Assembly: GCA_964564325.1 (NCBI GenBank)
Contig: CAZMBD010000016.1
Coordinates: forward strand, 1 to 28,142
DNA: 28,142 nt
From: JAAZMA01 sp964564325
GTDB lineage: Bacteria; Bacillota; Clostridia; Tissierellales; Tepidimicrobiaceae
Direction: 5' to 3'
In this document: one piece after another, positions 14,876 through 24,261 of the stretch
Numbering within the stretch: position 1 is the first letter of the stretch
Layout of the letters: every line of letters begins with the position of its first letter
Position numbers and translations under genes: made by a program
Notes under the pieces: generated by a model
Database searches by the model: none
What the model saw: the letters and a program-made list of their open reading frames with translations, nothing else
Told to the model about the DNA's origin: nothing

Positions 14876-15610
14876 ATGAGTAAAAAAACAAGCACTATGC
14901 AAAACTGTCCACAAGGGAGTTTTTCCTATACTATAAAGTCGGGAGATACATTATTTAAATTAGCTCAGAAATACAATACTACAGTAGAAGCTATTACAAA
15001 AATTAATCCAGGGATTAATCCAAATAATTTAAGAATCGGTCAAATAATTTGCATACCAGGCACTCCAGCACCAACACCTCCACCAACACCAAGTTGCCCA
15101 AATGGATTTCTGCACACCATAAGGCCAGGGGATACCTTATTTGGACTTAGCCAACAATTTGGAATATCAGTAGAAGCAATTATCCGTGCAAATCCAGGTA
15201 TAAATCCAAATAATCTTCAAATTGGACAGAAAATATGTATACCAGGAGCAGTAGCACCGATGCCACCATGTCTAAATGGCTTTTATTATACTATAAAGGC
15301 AGGAGATACATTATTTAAACTTAGTCAACAATTTGGAGTATCTGTAGAAGAAATTATAATGGCAAATCCAGGAATAGATCCTAATAGATTGCAAATTGGT
15401 CAAACCATTTGTATACCAAGATCAGTTACACCAACGCCACCAGTACCACCATGTCCCAATGGATTTTATTATTCTATTAGACCGGGAGACACTTATTTTA
15501 GTATTAGTAATCAATTTGGAATATCTATTGATGCATTGATTAGGGCAAATCCAGGAGTAGATCCTGATAGATTACAAATAGGTCAAATAATTTGTGTGCC
15601 AAGTTTTTAA
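14876..15610 (+). CDS. Four-LysM cell-wall/spore-surface protein 1
   Basis: This 244-residue protein has no signal peptide and is made of four LysM domains, at about residues 15-60, 80-125, 137-182 and 198-242. Each shows the YTIKSGDTLFKLAQKYNT ... NPGINPNNLRIGQIICIP pattern. LysM binds N-acetylglucosamine in peptidoglycan. Pro-rich linkers (TPPPTP, PVPP) join the domains, and each unit has one Cys before (CPNGF or CLNGF) and one in ICIP, which could form disulfides. Lack of a signal peptide and Cys pairing suit a spore-coat-type protein made inside the mother cell, an inference. ATG 14876 is chosen because GAAAGGTGAT ends five bases upstream. The in-frame GTG at 14867 lies inside that ribosome site. 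A close paralogue follows. Confidence 0.85.
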   Translation: MSKKTSTMQNCPQGSFSYTIKSGDTLFKLAQKYNTTVEAITKINPGINPNNLRIGQIICIPGTPAPTPPPTPSCPNGFLHTIRPGDTLFGLSQQFGISVEAIIRANPGINPNNLQIGQKICIPGAVAPMPPCLNGFYYTIKAGDTLFKLSQQFGVSVEEIIMANPGIDPNRLQIGQTICIPRSVTPTPPVPPCPNGFYYSIRPGDTYFSISNQFGISIDALIRANPGVDPDRLQIGQIICVPSF

Positions 15611-15631
15611 ATATCCTTAACACTTAATCCT

Positions 15632-15659
15632 TATTCTGCATAATATATAGTGCAGAATA
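15632..15659 (+). promoter_or_regulatory. Dyad and AT motif upstream of LysM gene 2
   Basis: TATTCTGCA and TGCAGAATA are nine-base inverted arms around TAATATATAG. The central 18 bases match the element upstream of LysM gene 1 with one change and end 27 bases before the ATG. CATAATATA again fits a sigma E/K -10, with AC 17 bases upstream. Confidence 0.45.
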
Positions 15660-15681
15660 TTATAAAGGAAAGGTGATAAAT

Positions 15682-16422
15682 ATGAAGGATAATTATGAAA
15701 TAGAACGGGCTTGCCCTACTGGAAGTTTTGCATATACTATAAAATCAGGAGATACATTGTTTCAATTGGCTAGAAGGTATAATACCACTGTAGCAGCTAT
15801 TATGGCTATTAATCCAGGGATAGATCCAAATAACTTACAAATAGGTCAAGTAATATGTATACCAAGGGCAATGCCACCAGTACCACCATGCCCAAATGGA
15901 TTTTTATATACTATAAAGCCGGGAGATACATTATTTAAACTAAGTCAACAATTTGGAGTATCAGTAGATGCGATTATTCGAGCAAATCCAGGGATAGATC
16001 CAAATAATTTGCAAATAGGTCAAGTAATATGTATACCACAGGCAATGCCACCAGTACCACCATGCCCAAATGGATTTTACTATACCATAAAAGCAGGAGA
16101 TACATTATTTAAACTAAGTCAACAATTTGGAGTATCAGTAGATGCGATTATTCGAGCAAATCCAGGGATAGATCCAAATAATTTGCAAATAGGTCAAGTA
16201 ATATGCATACCACAGTCAGTACCACCAACACCACCATTACCTCCATGCCCAAATGGATTTTACTATACTATAATGGCAGGAGATACATTGTTCTCAATTA
16301 GTCAGAAATTTAATGTACCTGTACAGGAAATTATAAATGCAAATCCAGGGATAGATCCAAATAATTTACGAATAGGTCAGGTAATATGTATACCTAGAAG
16401 ATGTGTAGTATTTTGTTTCTAA
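15682..16422 (+). CDS. Four-LysM cell-wall/spore-surface protein 2
   Basis: This 246-residue paralogue of the preceding gene has four LysM units joined by PPVPPCPNGF-type linkers and paired Cys. It ends in CIPRRCVVFCF with three more Cys. Domains two and three are nearly identical at the DNA level (174-base repeats at 15871-16044 and 16045-16218), pointing to recent internal duplication. There is no signal peptide. ATG 15682 follows GGAAAGGTGATAAAT. The GTG at 15673 is part of the ribosome site. It has its own upstream dyad motif and a strong terminator, so it can be an independent unit despite the tandem layout. Confidence 0.85.
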   Translation: MKDNYEIERACPTGSFAYTIKSGDTLFQLARRYNTTVAAIMAINPGIDPNNLQIGQVICIPRAMPPVPPCPNGFLYTIKPGDTLFKLSQQFGVSVDAIIRANPGIDPNNLQIGQVICIPQAMPPVPPCPNGFYYTIKAGDTLFKLSQQFGVSVDAIIRANPGIDPNNLQIGQVICIPQSVPPTPPLPPCPNGFYYTIMAGDTLFSISQKFNVPVQEIINANPGIDPNNLRIGQVICIPRRCVVFCF

Positions 16423-16423
16423 T

Positions 16424-16453
16424 AAAAAAAGCCCAGAATTCTGGGCTTTTTTT
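16424..16453. terminator. Intrinsic terminator after LysM gene 2
   Basis: A-run + GCCCAG, loop AATT, CTGGGC + T-run: a perfect stem starting just after the TAA. Confidence 0.93.
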
Positions 16454-16456
16454 GTA

Positions 16457-16485
16457 TTGCAAAGTTTAAAATTATAGTATATAAT
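16457..16485 (+). promoter_or_regulatory. tRNA promoter
   Basis: TTGCAA (16457-16462) and TATAAT (16480-16485) are exactly 17 bases apart, and the tRNA begins 12 bases later. Confidence 0.85.
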
Positions 16486-16496
16486 ATTTATCACTA

Positions 16497-16571
16497 GGGC
16501 GATTAACTCAATGGTAGAGTGTCATCTTGACGTGGTGAAAGTTACAGGTTCGAGTCCTGTATCGCCCACCA
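16497..16571 (+). tRNA. tRNA-Val (anticodon GAC), with encoded CCA
   Basis: A full cloverleaf is visible: acceptor GGGCGAT/ATCGCCC, D stem ACTC/GAGT with GG in the loop, anticodon stem TCATC/GGTGA with loop TTGACGT (anticodon GAC), a five-base variable loop, T stem ACAGG/CCTGT with TTCGAGT, discriminator A and CCA. It reads GUC and GUU valine codons. It has its own promoter and terminator. Confidence 0.95.
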
Positions 16572-16600
16572 AGAAATTATCTATTTAAATAACTAATTTT

Positions 16601-16624
16601 AAAACTCCGTTAAGGGGTTTTTTT
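16601..16624 (+). terminator. Intrinsic terminator after tRNA-Val
   Basis: AAAACTCC pairs with GGGGTTTT (one G-T pair) around GTTAA and runs into T residues, 30 bases after the tRNA. Confidence 0.8.
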
Positions 16625-16727
16625 ATTTATTCTTAATTTAAAAATATATAGTATAATATAGATATAGTATAGGATTTTTAAGTTGTATTTTTACTAAATC
16701 TGTACTGTGTTCATGAACTAACAATAT

Positions 16728-16756
16728 TTGTAATAGGCAATTCGTTATGCTATAAT
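16728..16756 (+). promoter_or_regulatory. Promoter of the activase gene
   Basis: TTGTAA and TATAAT are 17 bases apart, with an extended -10 TGC. It leaves a leader of about 80 bases before the ATG at 16846. Apart from the tRNA terminator, nothing else is seen between 16572 and 16845. Confidence 0.75.
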
Positions 16757-16845
16757 TCATATAAACTTAAGGATTATGTAAAGAGGGTTTTAAGTCATTT
16801 TTAGAAAAATATAAGGAGGTAGAGCAGCTTGAGCTGCGTAAAGAT

Positions 16846-19800
16846 ATGGCGAGAATACATTTAGGCTTAGACGTAGGTTCTACGACGGTTAAATTAGTGG
16901 CATTAAACTCTTCTTATGAGATAATTTATAGTACTTATAAAAGACACTATTCTGATGTGAGAAGTAGTGTTCAAGAAGTAGTACTAGATGCTTATAAGAG
17001 ATTTAAGAATGAAAGTGTGACTATTATGGTTACTGGTTCAGGTGGACTTTCTGTTCACAAATGGCTAGACATACCTTTTATTCAAGAAGTAGTTGCATCT
17101 ACTACAGGAATTAGAGAATTTATACCAGAAACAGATGTGGTAATTGAACTAGGTGGAGAAGATGCAAAAATAATCTATTTTGATGGAAATGTAGAACAAA
17201 GGATGAATAGTATTTGTGCTGGAGGAACTGGTGCATTTATAGACCAAATGGCTTCATTAATAGAAACTGATGCAGAAGGATTAAACAAATTGGCAGCAAA
17301 TCACGAGGACATATATTCCATTGCTTCTAGATGTGGAGTATTTGCTAAAACAGATATTCAAGCCTTAATAAATCAAGGTGTATCTAAGGAGGATATAGCA
17401 GTTTCTGTATTTCAATCAGTGGTAAATCAAACCATATCTAATTTGGCATGTGGCAGACCTATAAAAGGCAAAGTAGCTTTTTTGGGAGGACCATTACATT
17501 TCTTATCTGAATTAAGGAAGAGATATATAGAAACTTTGGAATTAACCGAAGATGAAATAATATTTCCAGAAAACTCCCAATTATTTGTAGCTATAGGTGC
17601 AGCAGTTGCTTCAACCGAAGAAAGCACTATTAGTTTTGAAGAATTGAAAAATAGGGCATTAAATTCTAATGTAAGTATAGAATCGGAAATTAGGAAGATT
17701 AGACCTTTATTTATAAATGAAGAAGAATTAGAAGAGTTTAGAAAAGATCATATAACTCATAAGATGAAATATAAGGATATAAAAAAACATAGTGGTAAGT
17801 CTTTTCTTGGAATAGATGCAGGTTCTACTACTACAAAGGCAATACTTATAGATGAAGATAATAATATACTTTATTCTTATTATGGAAATAATAGAGGAAA
17901 ACCTTTGGATTTGACAGTGGAAATACTAAAAGAAATATACGAGGGATTGCCAGAAGGTGAAAATATAACTTATTCTGCTGTTACAGGCTATGGGGAGGAG
18001 TTTATTCAAGCTGCATTAAATATTGATGTAGGTGAAGTAGAAACTATTGCCCATTATAAGGCAGCACATTTTTTCCAACCAGAAGTAGATTTTATTCTAG
18101 ATATTGGTGGACAAGATATGAAATGTATGAAAATTAAAGATGGGGTAATAGATAGTATTCTTTTAAATGAAGCTTGTTCCTCAGGATGTGGCTCATTTTT
18201 AGAGACCTTTGCTCATTCCTTAAATATGTCTGTGGAGGATTTTTTAAATGAAGGTTTATTGGCAGAAAATCCTGTAGATTTAGGTTCTCGTTGTACTGTA
18301 TTTATGAATTCTAAAGTAAAACAGGCACAAAAAGAAGGAGCAACTGTTGGAGATATAGCAGCAGGTCTTTCTTATTCTGTAATTAGAAATGCTATTCAAA
18401 AGGTAATAAAGGTAAGAGATCCAAAGGATTTAGGCGAAAACATAGTAGTTCAAGGTGGAACTTTTTATGGAGATGCAATTCTTAGATCTTTTGAACTAGT
18501 ATCAGGAAGAGATGTTGTTCGACCAGATATACCTGGATTAATGGGTGCGTTGGGGGCAGCATTAATAGCTAAGGAAAGATATGAAGAAGGGAAAGAATCC
18601 AATATAATAGTTCCAGAAAAATTAGACAGTTTTAGTTATACAACTAAATCAGTTAATTGTGGGGGATGTGGGAATAACTGTCTATTAACTATAAACTTAT
18701 TCTCTAATGGAGAGAAATATATTACAGGTAATAGATGTGAAAAAGGTGCAGGAATTAAGAAGGGTAATAAACAAATTCCAAATTTATTTAAATACAAATA
18801 CAAACGAACTTTTGATTATAAGCCTTTATCAGAGGAAAAGGCTTATCGTGGTACTGTAGGAATTCCTAGAGTATTAAATATGTATGAAAATTATCCTTTT
18901 TGGCATACTTTCTTTACGCAATTAGGCTTTAGGGTAGTATTATCTACAGAATCTACTAGGGAAGTATATGAAAAAGGAATAGCCTCTATACCTAGTGAAA
19001 CTGCCTGTTATCCAGCTAAGATATCCCATGGGCATATTATGGATTTAATAGAAAAGGATATAGATTTTATATTTTATCCAGCAGTTTTTTATGAAAACAA
19101 AGAAGATGAAGGTGCAGATAATCATGTAAATTGTCCTGTGGTAATTGGATATTCAGAAGTTATAAAGCATAATGTAGACGAGGTAATGCATGATGATATA
19201 TTGTTTTTAAACCCTTTTATATCTTTTGACGACAAAAAGGGATTAGAAAAAAGACTTAAAGATGAATTAAAAATCTTTGAGATTCCAAATAGAGAAATTA
19301 GAAATGCTACGGATTTAGCTTGGGAAGAATTATTGAATTATAAAAGAGATATAGAGAAAAAGGGCGAAGAAACTCTGAAGATAATAGAAGAAGAAAACCT
19401 CCATGGTATAGTATTGGCTGGTAGGCCATACCATGTGGATCCTGAGATTAACCATGGTATACCAGAATTAATTACATCTTTAGGAATGGCAGTATTGACA
19501 GAGGATTCTGTAGCTCATTTGGCAAAACCTGAAAGACCTTTAAGGGTATTGGACCAATGGGTTTATCACTCTAGATTATATAGAGCAGCGTCATTTGTAG
19601 CTACTCAAGATAATTTAGATTTAATACAGTTAAATTCCTTTGGTTGTGGATTAGATGCAGTGACTACAGATCAAGTAGAAGAAATACTACATGGTTCTGA
19701 AAAAATATATACAGTTCTTAAAATAGATGAAATAAGCAATTTAGGTGCAGCAAAAATTAGAGTAAGATCACTAGATGCAGCACTTAAGGAAAGGGAAAAA

Positions 19801-21117
19801 AGTGGATTTAAAGTAGAAAAGAGCTATGAGCCAATTAAAAAGATACCTTTTACTAAAGAAATGAGGGAAAATCACACTATATTGATACCTCAAATGGCAC
19901 CTACTCATTTCTACTTGTTAGAATCAGCATTAAATACTTGTGGGTACAATATAGAATTTTTACCTGCTTATGATCCAGTGGCTATTAATGAAGGATTAAA
20001 ATATGTAAATAATGATGCTTGCTATCCTTCTATTATAACAGTAGGTCAATATATAGCTGCATTGAAATCTGGTAAATATGATTTAGATAATGTATCTGTT
20101 TTAATGAGTCAAACTGGAGGAGTATGTAGGGCATCGAATTATATTGGCTTTATAAGAAAAGCTTTAAAAGATGCTGGCTTTGGTAATGTACCAGTTATTG
20201 CAGTATCTGCTCAAGGCATAGAGACCAATCCAGGCTTTACCTACTCTATGGATATGGCTCGAAAGGGAATGATGGCTGTAATATATGGAGATTTATTAAA
20301 TAGAGTATTATACAGAGTAAGACCATATGAAAAGATCAAAGGTTCAGCAAATTTATTAGCAGAACATTGGATGGAAAAATGCATTGAAGCTGTAAAAGTA
20401 GGAGATAAGAAAGAGTACGAAGAAAATATCTATCAAATAGTAAGAGATTTTGATGAATTAGAAATAGATGAAACATTAGTTAAACCTAGAGTAGGGATTG
20501 TAGGGGAGATTTTAGTAAAATATCATCCTATGGCCAATAACAATTTAGTAGGTATTTTAGAATCCGAAGGTGCAGAGGCAGTATCATCAGATTTAACAGA
20601 TTTTCTAATGTATTGCTGTCATAATGCAGATTATAAACATAAATATTTATCTAAAAGTGTATGGCCTAAAATAGGTGCAGATATCGCCATAAAATATATG
20701 GAATATTATAGAAGACCTATGAGAAAAGCTTTGAGGAACTCTAAGAGATTTTATGAACCATCAAGGGTAAAAGAACTAGTAAAAGAAGCAGAAAAAATAG
20801 TATCTATAGGAAATCAATATGGAGAAGGTTGGTTACTTACAGCAGAAATGCTAGAATTAATCCAACATGGTGCAGAAAATATAATATGTACTCAACCTTT
20901 TGGATGCCTACCAAATCATATAACTGGTAAGGGAGTAATAAAAGCAGTTAGGGATATATATCCTGAAGCTAATATAGTAGCTATAGATTACGATCCAGGT
21001 GCCAGTGAAGTAAATCAATTAAATAGAATTAAATTAATGCTTTCCACTGCTCATGACAATGTCAAGGAAAGAGAAGAGAAGCAAAAATTACTGAAGGCAC
21101 AGAATGGGAAAATATAA
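16846..21117 (+). CDS. Fused 2-hydroxyacyl-CoA dehydratase activase (BadF/BcrA family, two ASKHA domains)
   Basis: This 1423-residue protein has two ASKHA ATPase domains: GLDVGSTTVK at 7-16 and GIDAGSTTTK at 322-331. Each is followed by the Cys positions that ligate the bridging 4Fe-4S cluster in HgdC-type activators (CAGGTG and SRCGVF; CSSGCG and SRCTVF). A Cys-rich CGGCGNNC follows at about residue 605. The remaining half or so resembles the DUF2229 / dehydratase-subunit-like region. Family members use ATP hydrolysis to push a low-potential electron into a partner. The physiological partner of this long fused form is not known to me. The N-terminus matches the family at ATG 16846, yet the only good ribosome site (AAGGAGG, 16813-16819) is 26 bases away, with a 14-base hairpin between them. 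Confidence 0.88.
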   Translation: MARIHLGLDVGSTTVKLVALNSSYEIIYSTYKRHYSDVRSSVQEVVLDAYKRFKNESVTIMVTGSGGLSVHKWLDIPFIQEVVASTTGIREFIPETDVVIELGGEDAKIIYFDGNVEQRMNSICAGGTGAFIDQMASLIETDAEGLNKLAANHEDIYSIASRCGVFAKTDIQALINQGVSKEDIAVSVFQSVVNQTISNLACGRPIKGKVAFLGGPLHFLSELRKRYIETLELTEDEIIFPENSQLFVAIGAAVASTEESTISFEELKNRALNSNVSIESEIRKIRPLFINEEELEEFRKDHITHKMKYKDIKKHSGKSFLGIDAGSTTTKAILIDEDNNILYSYYGNNRGKPLDLTVEILKEIYEGLPEGENITYSAVTGYGEEFIQAALNIDVGEVETIAHYKAAHFFQPEVDFILDIGGQDMKCMKIKDGVIDSILLNEACSSGCGSFLETFAHSLNMSVEDFLNEGLLAENPVDLGSRCTVFMNSKVKQAQKEGATVGDIAAGLSYSVIRNAIQKVIKVRDPKDLGENIVVQGGTFYGDAILRSFELVSGRDVVRPDIPGLMGALGAALIAKERYEEGKESNIIVPEKLDSFSYTTKSVNCGGCGNNCLLTINLFSNGEKYITGNRCEKGAGIKKGNKQIPNLFKYKYKRTFDYKPLSEEKAYRGTVGIPRVLNMYENYPFWHTFFTQLGFRVVLSTESTREVYEKGIASIPSETACYPAKISHGHIMDLIEKDIDFIFYPAVFYENKEDEGADNHVNCPVVIGYSEVIKHNVDEVMHDDILFLNPFISFDDKKGLEKRLKDELKIFEIPNREIRNATDLAWEELLNYKRDIEKKGEETLKIIEEENLHGIVLAGRPYHVDPEINHGIPELITSLGMAVLTEDSVAHLAKPERPLRVLDQWVYHSRLYRAASFVATQDNLDLIQLNSFGCGLDAVTTDQVEEILHGSEKIYTVLKIDEISNLGAAKIRVRSLDAALKEREKSGFKVEKSYEPIKKIPFTKEMRENHTILIPQMAPTHFYLLESALNTCGYNIEFLPAYDPVAINEGLKYVNNDACYPSIITVGQYIAALKSGKYDLDNVSVLMSQTGGVCRASNYIGFIRKALKDAGFGNVPVIAVSAQGIETNPGFTYSMDMARKGMMAVIYGDLLNRVLYRVRPYEKIKGSANLLAEHWMEKCIEAVKVGDKKEYEENIYQIVRDFDELEIDETLVKPRVGIVGEILVKYHPMANNNLVGILESEGAEAVSSDLTDFLMYCCHNADYKHKYLSKSVWPKIGADIAIKYMEYYRRPMRKALRNSKRFYEPSRVKELVKEAEKIVSIGNQYGEGWLLTAEMLELIQHGAENIICTQPFGCLPNHITGKGVIKAVRDIYPEANIVAIDYDPGASEVNQLNRIKLMLSTAHDNVKEREEKQKLLKAQNGKI

Positions 21118-21123
21118 AAATAA

Positions 21124-21142
21124 GGGACAGCTTGGCTGTCCC
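21124..21142. terminator. Bidirectional hairpin terminator
   Basis: GGGACAGC pairs perfectly with GCTGTCCC around TTG between two convergent genes. On the minus strand it is followed by a T-rich stretch. Confidence 0.8.
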
Positions 21143-21145
21143 GCT

Positions 21146-22516
21146 TTATTTCAAAAATCTTTTTGCCCATTTTAAATTCCCTTTATATGGAGGATATCTC
21201 ATTTCTATATCTGGGCTTAAACTTTTTTCTGATATACTTTTATAATGGGTAAATGTGTCAAAACTATATTTACCATGATAGGACCCCATACCACTATTTC
21301 CTATACCACCAAAAGGCATATTGGGATTAGATAAATGCATTATGGTATCATTGATACAACCTCCACCAAAGGATATGGAATTTACCACTTTATCTACTAT
21401 TTTTTTATTGGTAGAGAAAATGTATAACGCTAAGGGGTTTGGTCTCTTCTTTATTTCTTCTATTACTTCAACTATAGATTCATATTCTAATATAGGGAAA
21501 ATAGGACCAAAAATTTCTTCTTTCATAACAGGACTATCCCAAGTAATATTATCCATTATAGTAGGGGATATATATAATTTTTCTAAATTACTATCTCCAC
21601 CAAAGACTACTTTATCTTCTTCTATTAGATTAATTAGTCTATTAAAATGTTTTTCATTAATGATTTTTCCATATTCCTCATTATTTTCTATATCTTTTCC
21701 ATAGAATTCTCTAATATATTTAATAAGATATTGTATAAACTCTTCTTTTATATCTTTATGAATATAAAGATAATCTGGTGCTACACAAGTTTGGCCAACA
21801 TTTAAAAGTTTTCCCCATACAATTCTTTTGGCAAATAAATCTAAGTCTCCTTCTTTATCTACAATACAAGGAGATTTACCACCTAATTCTAATGTTATAG
21901 GAGTTAAGTTTTCTGCAGCTTTTTGCATTGCAATTTTCCCCATGGCTGGGCTTCCTGTATAAAAGATATAGTCAAATTTCTCATCTAATACTTTTCTAGC
22001 TCCCTTAGATTCTAAATATATTACATGGATAAATTCTTCAGGGAAATTTTCATTTATAATTTTTTCTAGAACTTTACTAGTATTAATAGAAGCGCTGGAC
22101 GGTTTAATCAATGCAGTATTTCCTGCTGCTATGGCACCTATTAATGGCACCATACTTAATTGAAAAGGATAATTCCAAGGTGCTAAAATTAATACATTAC
22201 CATAGGGCTCTGGATATATATAGGATTTGGATTTAAAATTAGCCATTGGGGTTTTAACTTTTTCTACTTTTGTCCAATTTTCAATATGGTTTAAAGCATA
22301 GGAAATTTCACTTAATACTATTCCAATTTCAGTAGAATAAGCTTCAAATTCAGACTTTCCTAAATCCTCATTTAGTGCTTTCATTATATCTTCTTCATGT
22401 TCTATTATGACATTTTTCAATTTTTCTAATTGTTCTTTTCTAAAAGATATATCTCTAGTAGAGTTTAGATCAAAGAAGGCCCTTTGTTTATCTAAGATCA
22501 ATTTTAAATATTCCAT
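21146..22516 (-). CDS. NAD(P)-dependent aldehyde dehydrogenase
   Basis: This 456-residue aldehyde dehydrogenase is short and lacks the N-terminal extension, like class 3 / YwdH-type enzymes. It oxidises aldehydes to acids in the cytosol. APWNYP with Asn115 (oxyanion), FTGSP-like YTGSPAMGK (186-194), the general base Glu210 in LELGGKSP and the nucleophile Cys244 in GQTCVAPDY are all present, as is KEEIFGPIFPI. The active site is complete. The ATG follows GGAGGTATAAAAT on the minus strand. It stands alone, convergent with the activase gene and divergent from the lipoprotein gene. The substrate is not evident, though class 3 members often take fatty or aromatic aldehydes. Confidence 0.93.
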   Translation of the reverse strand: MEYLKLILDKQRAFFDLNSTRDISFRKEQLEKLKNVIIEHEEDIMKALNEDLGKSEFEAYSTEIGIVLSEISYALNHIENWTKVEKVKTPMANFKSKSYIYPEPYGNVLILAPWNYPFQLSMVPLIGAIAAGNTALIKPSSASINTSKVLEKIINENFPEEFIHVIYLESKGARKVLDEKFDYIFYTGSPAMGKIAMQKAAENLTPITLELGGKSPCIVDKEGDLDLFAKRIVWGKLLNVGQTCVAPDYLYIHKDIKEEFIQYLIKYIREFYGKDIENNEEYGKIINEKHFNRLINLIEEDKVVFGGDSNLEKLYISPTIMDNITWDSPVMKEEIFGPIFPILEYESIVEVIEEIKKRPNPLALYIFSTNKKIVDKVVNSISFGGGCINDTIMHLSNPNMPFGGIGNSGMGSYHGKYSFDTFTHYKSISEKSLSPDIEMRYPPYKGNLKWAKRFLK

Positions 22517-22592
22517 ATTTTATACCTCCTTATATAATATTATTCCTTATTGTAACTCAATTGTAAAGACTTTTAAAATATAAAATGATATA

Positions 22593-22623
22593 TTGACTAT
22601 ATAGTGGTATATATGATTATAAT
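22593..22623 (+). promoter_or_regulatory. Possible promoter of the lipoprotein gene
   Basis: TTGACT and TATAAT are 19 bases apart, longer than ideal. Another reading in this AT-rich stretch is possible. Confidence 0.35.
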
Positions 22624-22656
22624 AGTATAGAATATAAAAATGAAAGAGGTAATAGT

Positions 22657-23634
22657 ATGAAAGAAAAGACTATAATCTTAATTTTGATTATAAGTACAAT
22701 ATTATTAATATCTCTGATAGGATGTAATTCGAAAAATGTAGAAGGAGGAAAGGAAAATATTATAAAACCAGTAGGTGTAGATTCAACAAAATCAGAGGAA
22801 TACAGCAAAGAAGATATTATGAAGGATTTTAGAAACATTGTAAAATCCAATAATGAACCCTTTATATTGGCAAAATTTATAGATGAAAATATCAACAAAG
22901 TAGAAATTGATGATGCAGTAGAAATGGTTAGGGAATTGGAACATATGCAGTTACAATATATAGAAAAATACACAGATGAAATGTTTATAGAAGACTATCA
23001 AAGGGAATTATGGCGTCTATCAGAAACTGAAGAGAATTTAAGTTTGTTTTTTGATATGAAAAATATTGATAAAATAGAAAATGATGGATTAAAAGAATTG
23101 ATGGAAAAGTTATTAGATGGTAAATATAAACTAATTAGTATGGAGGGGTCTTTTTACCCAATTATAGATTATGAGGCTCTAAAGACATATAATAAATATT
23201 TATCTGACGAAATAAAAAGTTATTTAGATATTAAATCTATGGATTCCAATATGCCTACTATAATAGATGCAGCAATTATTATACCCTTTGATGAATTAGC
23301 AAATAGACTTTTAAAAGTGGAAGAACATATTAGAAAATATCCTGAATGCTCAGAATGTGAAGAAATCTTAAGGCTATATGGAGCATATCTTAAATTATAT
23401 TTAGAAGGCTCAGACAATACTTTAATTTATGATTATGCAAGTAAAAATATCAATGAAGATATTTTAATTAGTTATAAAAATACTGCTAAATTAGAAGATA
23501 ATATAACTGGAAATGCAGTTAATAAATATTTAGAGATTATAGAAGCTAATGCCAATAAAATAGATAACAATGTATTATCTAAAATAACAGAAATTTACAA
23601 TGAAGCCATAGCTAATTTAGAAGGAAACAAATAA
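22657..23634 (+). CDS. Lipoprotein of unknown function
   Basis: This 325-residue protein has a lipoprotein signal peptide: KEK, a long Ile/Leu core and lipobox LIGC with Cys23. It should be anchored to the outer face of the membrane. The mature part is acidic, Lys/Glu-rich and mostly helical. I do not recognise a family or catalytic motif. A Cys pair (CSECEE, about residue 230) is the only notable feature. The start is supported by AAAGAGGTAATAGT before the ATG. It is a single-gene unit with its own terminator. Confidence 0.75.
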   Translation: MKEKTIILILIISTILLISLIGCNSKNVEGGKENIIKPVGVDSTKSEEYSKEDIMKDFRNIVKSNNEPFILAKFIDENINKVEIDDAVEMVRELEHMQLQYIEKYTDEMFIEDYQRELWRLSETEENLSLFFDMKNIDKIENDGLKELMEKLLDGKYKLISMEGSFYPIIDYEALKTYNKYLSDEIKSYLDIKSMDSNMPTIIDAAIIIPFDELANRLLKVEEHIRKYPECSECEEILRLYGAYLKLYLEGSDNTLIYDYASKNINEDILISYKNTAKLEDNITGNAVNKYLEIIEANANKIDNNVLSKITEIYNEAIANLEGNK

Positions 23635-23659
23635 AACCTTAGTTTAAACTAAGGTTTTT
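23633..23659 (+). terminator. Intrinsic terminator after the lipoprotein gene
   Basis: AAAACCTTAG pairs with CTAAGGTTTT around TTTAAA and is followed by T residues. It overlaps the stop codon. Confidence 0.88.
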
Positions 23660-23712
23660 AATTTTCCTAAATTATTGATATAATAAAATCAAATAAGTTT
23701 AGGAGGGGTAGT

Positions 23713-24261
23713 ATGAAAAAAATACTATTATTATTAGCAGAAGGCTTCGAGGAAGTAGAAGCTTTAACAGTAGTGGATTATTTAAGGCGAATGGACATAG
23801 TAGTAGACACTTGTTCCATAACAGGGGAAAATAAAGTAGAAGGTGCACATAAAATAATAGTAGAATCAGATAAAATATTAGACGAAATTTATGGTGCTAA
23901 GGATTATGATGGCCTAGTTATTCCTGGAGGTATGCCTGGTTCCACTAATTTAAGGGATAATGATAGAGTTATTGAATTAGTAAAGGAATTCAATAAAGAT
24001 GAAAAATTAATAGCAGCCATATGTGCAGGGCCTATAGTCTTAGAAAAGGCAAATATATTAGAAGGTAAAATGGTAACTTCTTATCCAGGCTTTGAAGATG
24101 AACTAAGTGGTATATATAAAGAAAATTTAGTAGTTCAAGATAAAAATGTAATAACTGCAAGAGGTCCAGCAGTAGCAGTTTATTTTGCACTAAAAATTAT
24201 AGAAAATCTATTGGGAGAAAATAGAGTAGAAGACTTAAAAAAGGATATACTATTAAAATAA
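23713..24261 (+). CDS. DJ-1/PfpI family protein
   Basis: This 182-residue protein has the DJ-1 fold pattern: LLLAEGFEEVEALTVVDYLRR at the start with the conserved Glu14, VIPGGMPGS (69-77), and the nucleophile elbow AAICAGP with Cys104. The following residue is Ala, as in DJ-1/YajL proteins, where PfpI proteases have His. Proteins of this subgroup are cytosolic and linked to oxidative or carbonyl stress, with glyoxalase or deglycase activity reported for some. The ATG follows TAGGAGGGG. A 47-base hairpin begins at the stop codon, separating it from the glycosylase gene. Confidence 0.9.
   Translation: MKKILLLLAEGFEEVEALTVVDYLRRMDIVVDTCSITGENKVEGAHKIIVESDKILDEIYGAKDYDGLVIPGGMPGSTNLRDNDRVIELVKEFNKDEKLIAAICAGPIVLEKANILEGKMVTSYPGFEDELSGIYKENLVVQDKNVITARGPAVAVYFALKIIENLLGENRVEDLKKDILLK

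Noticed and set aside
15871..16218. CRISPR-like repetition
   Set aside because: The repeats are in-frame coding units of LysM domains with no spacers.
16497..16571. tRNA-Val as an integration attachment site
   Set aside because: No repeated tRNA 3' end or integrase gene is found in the window.
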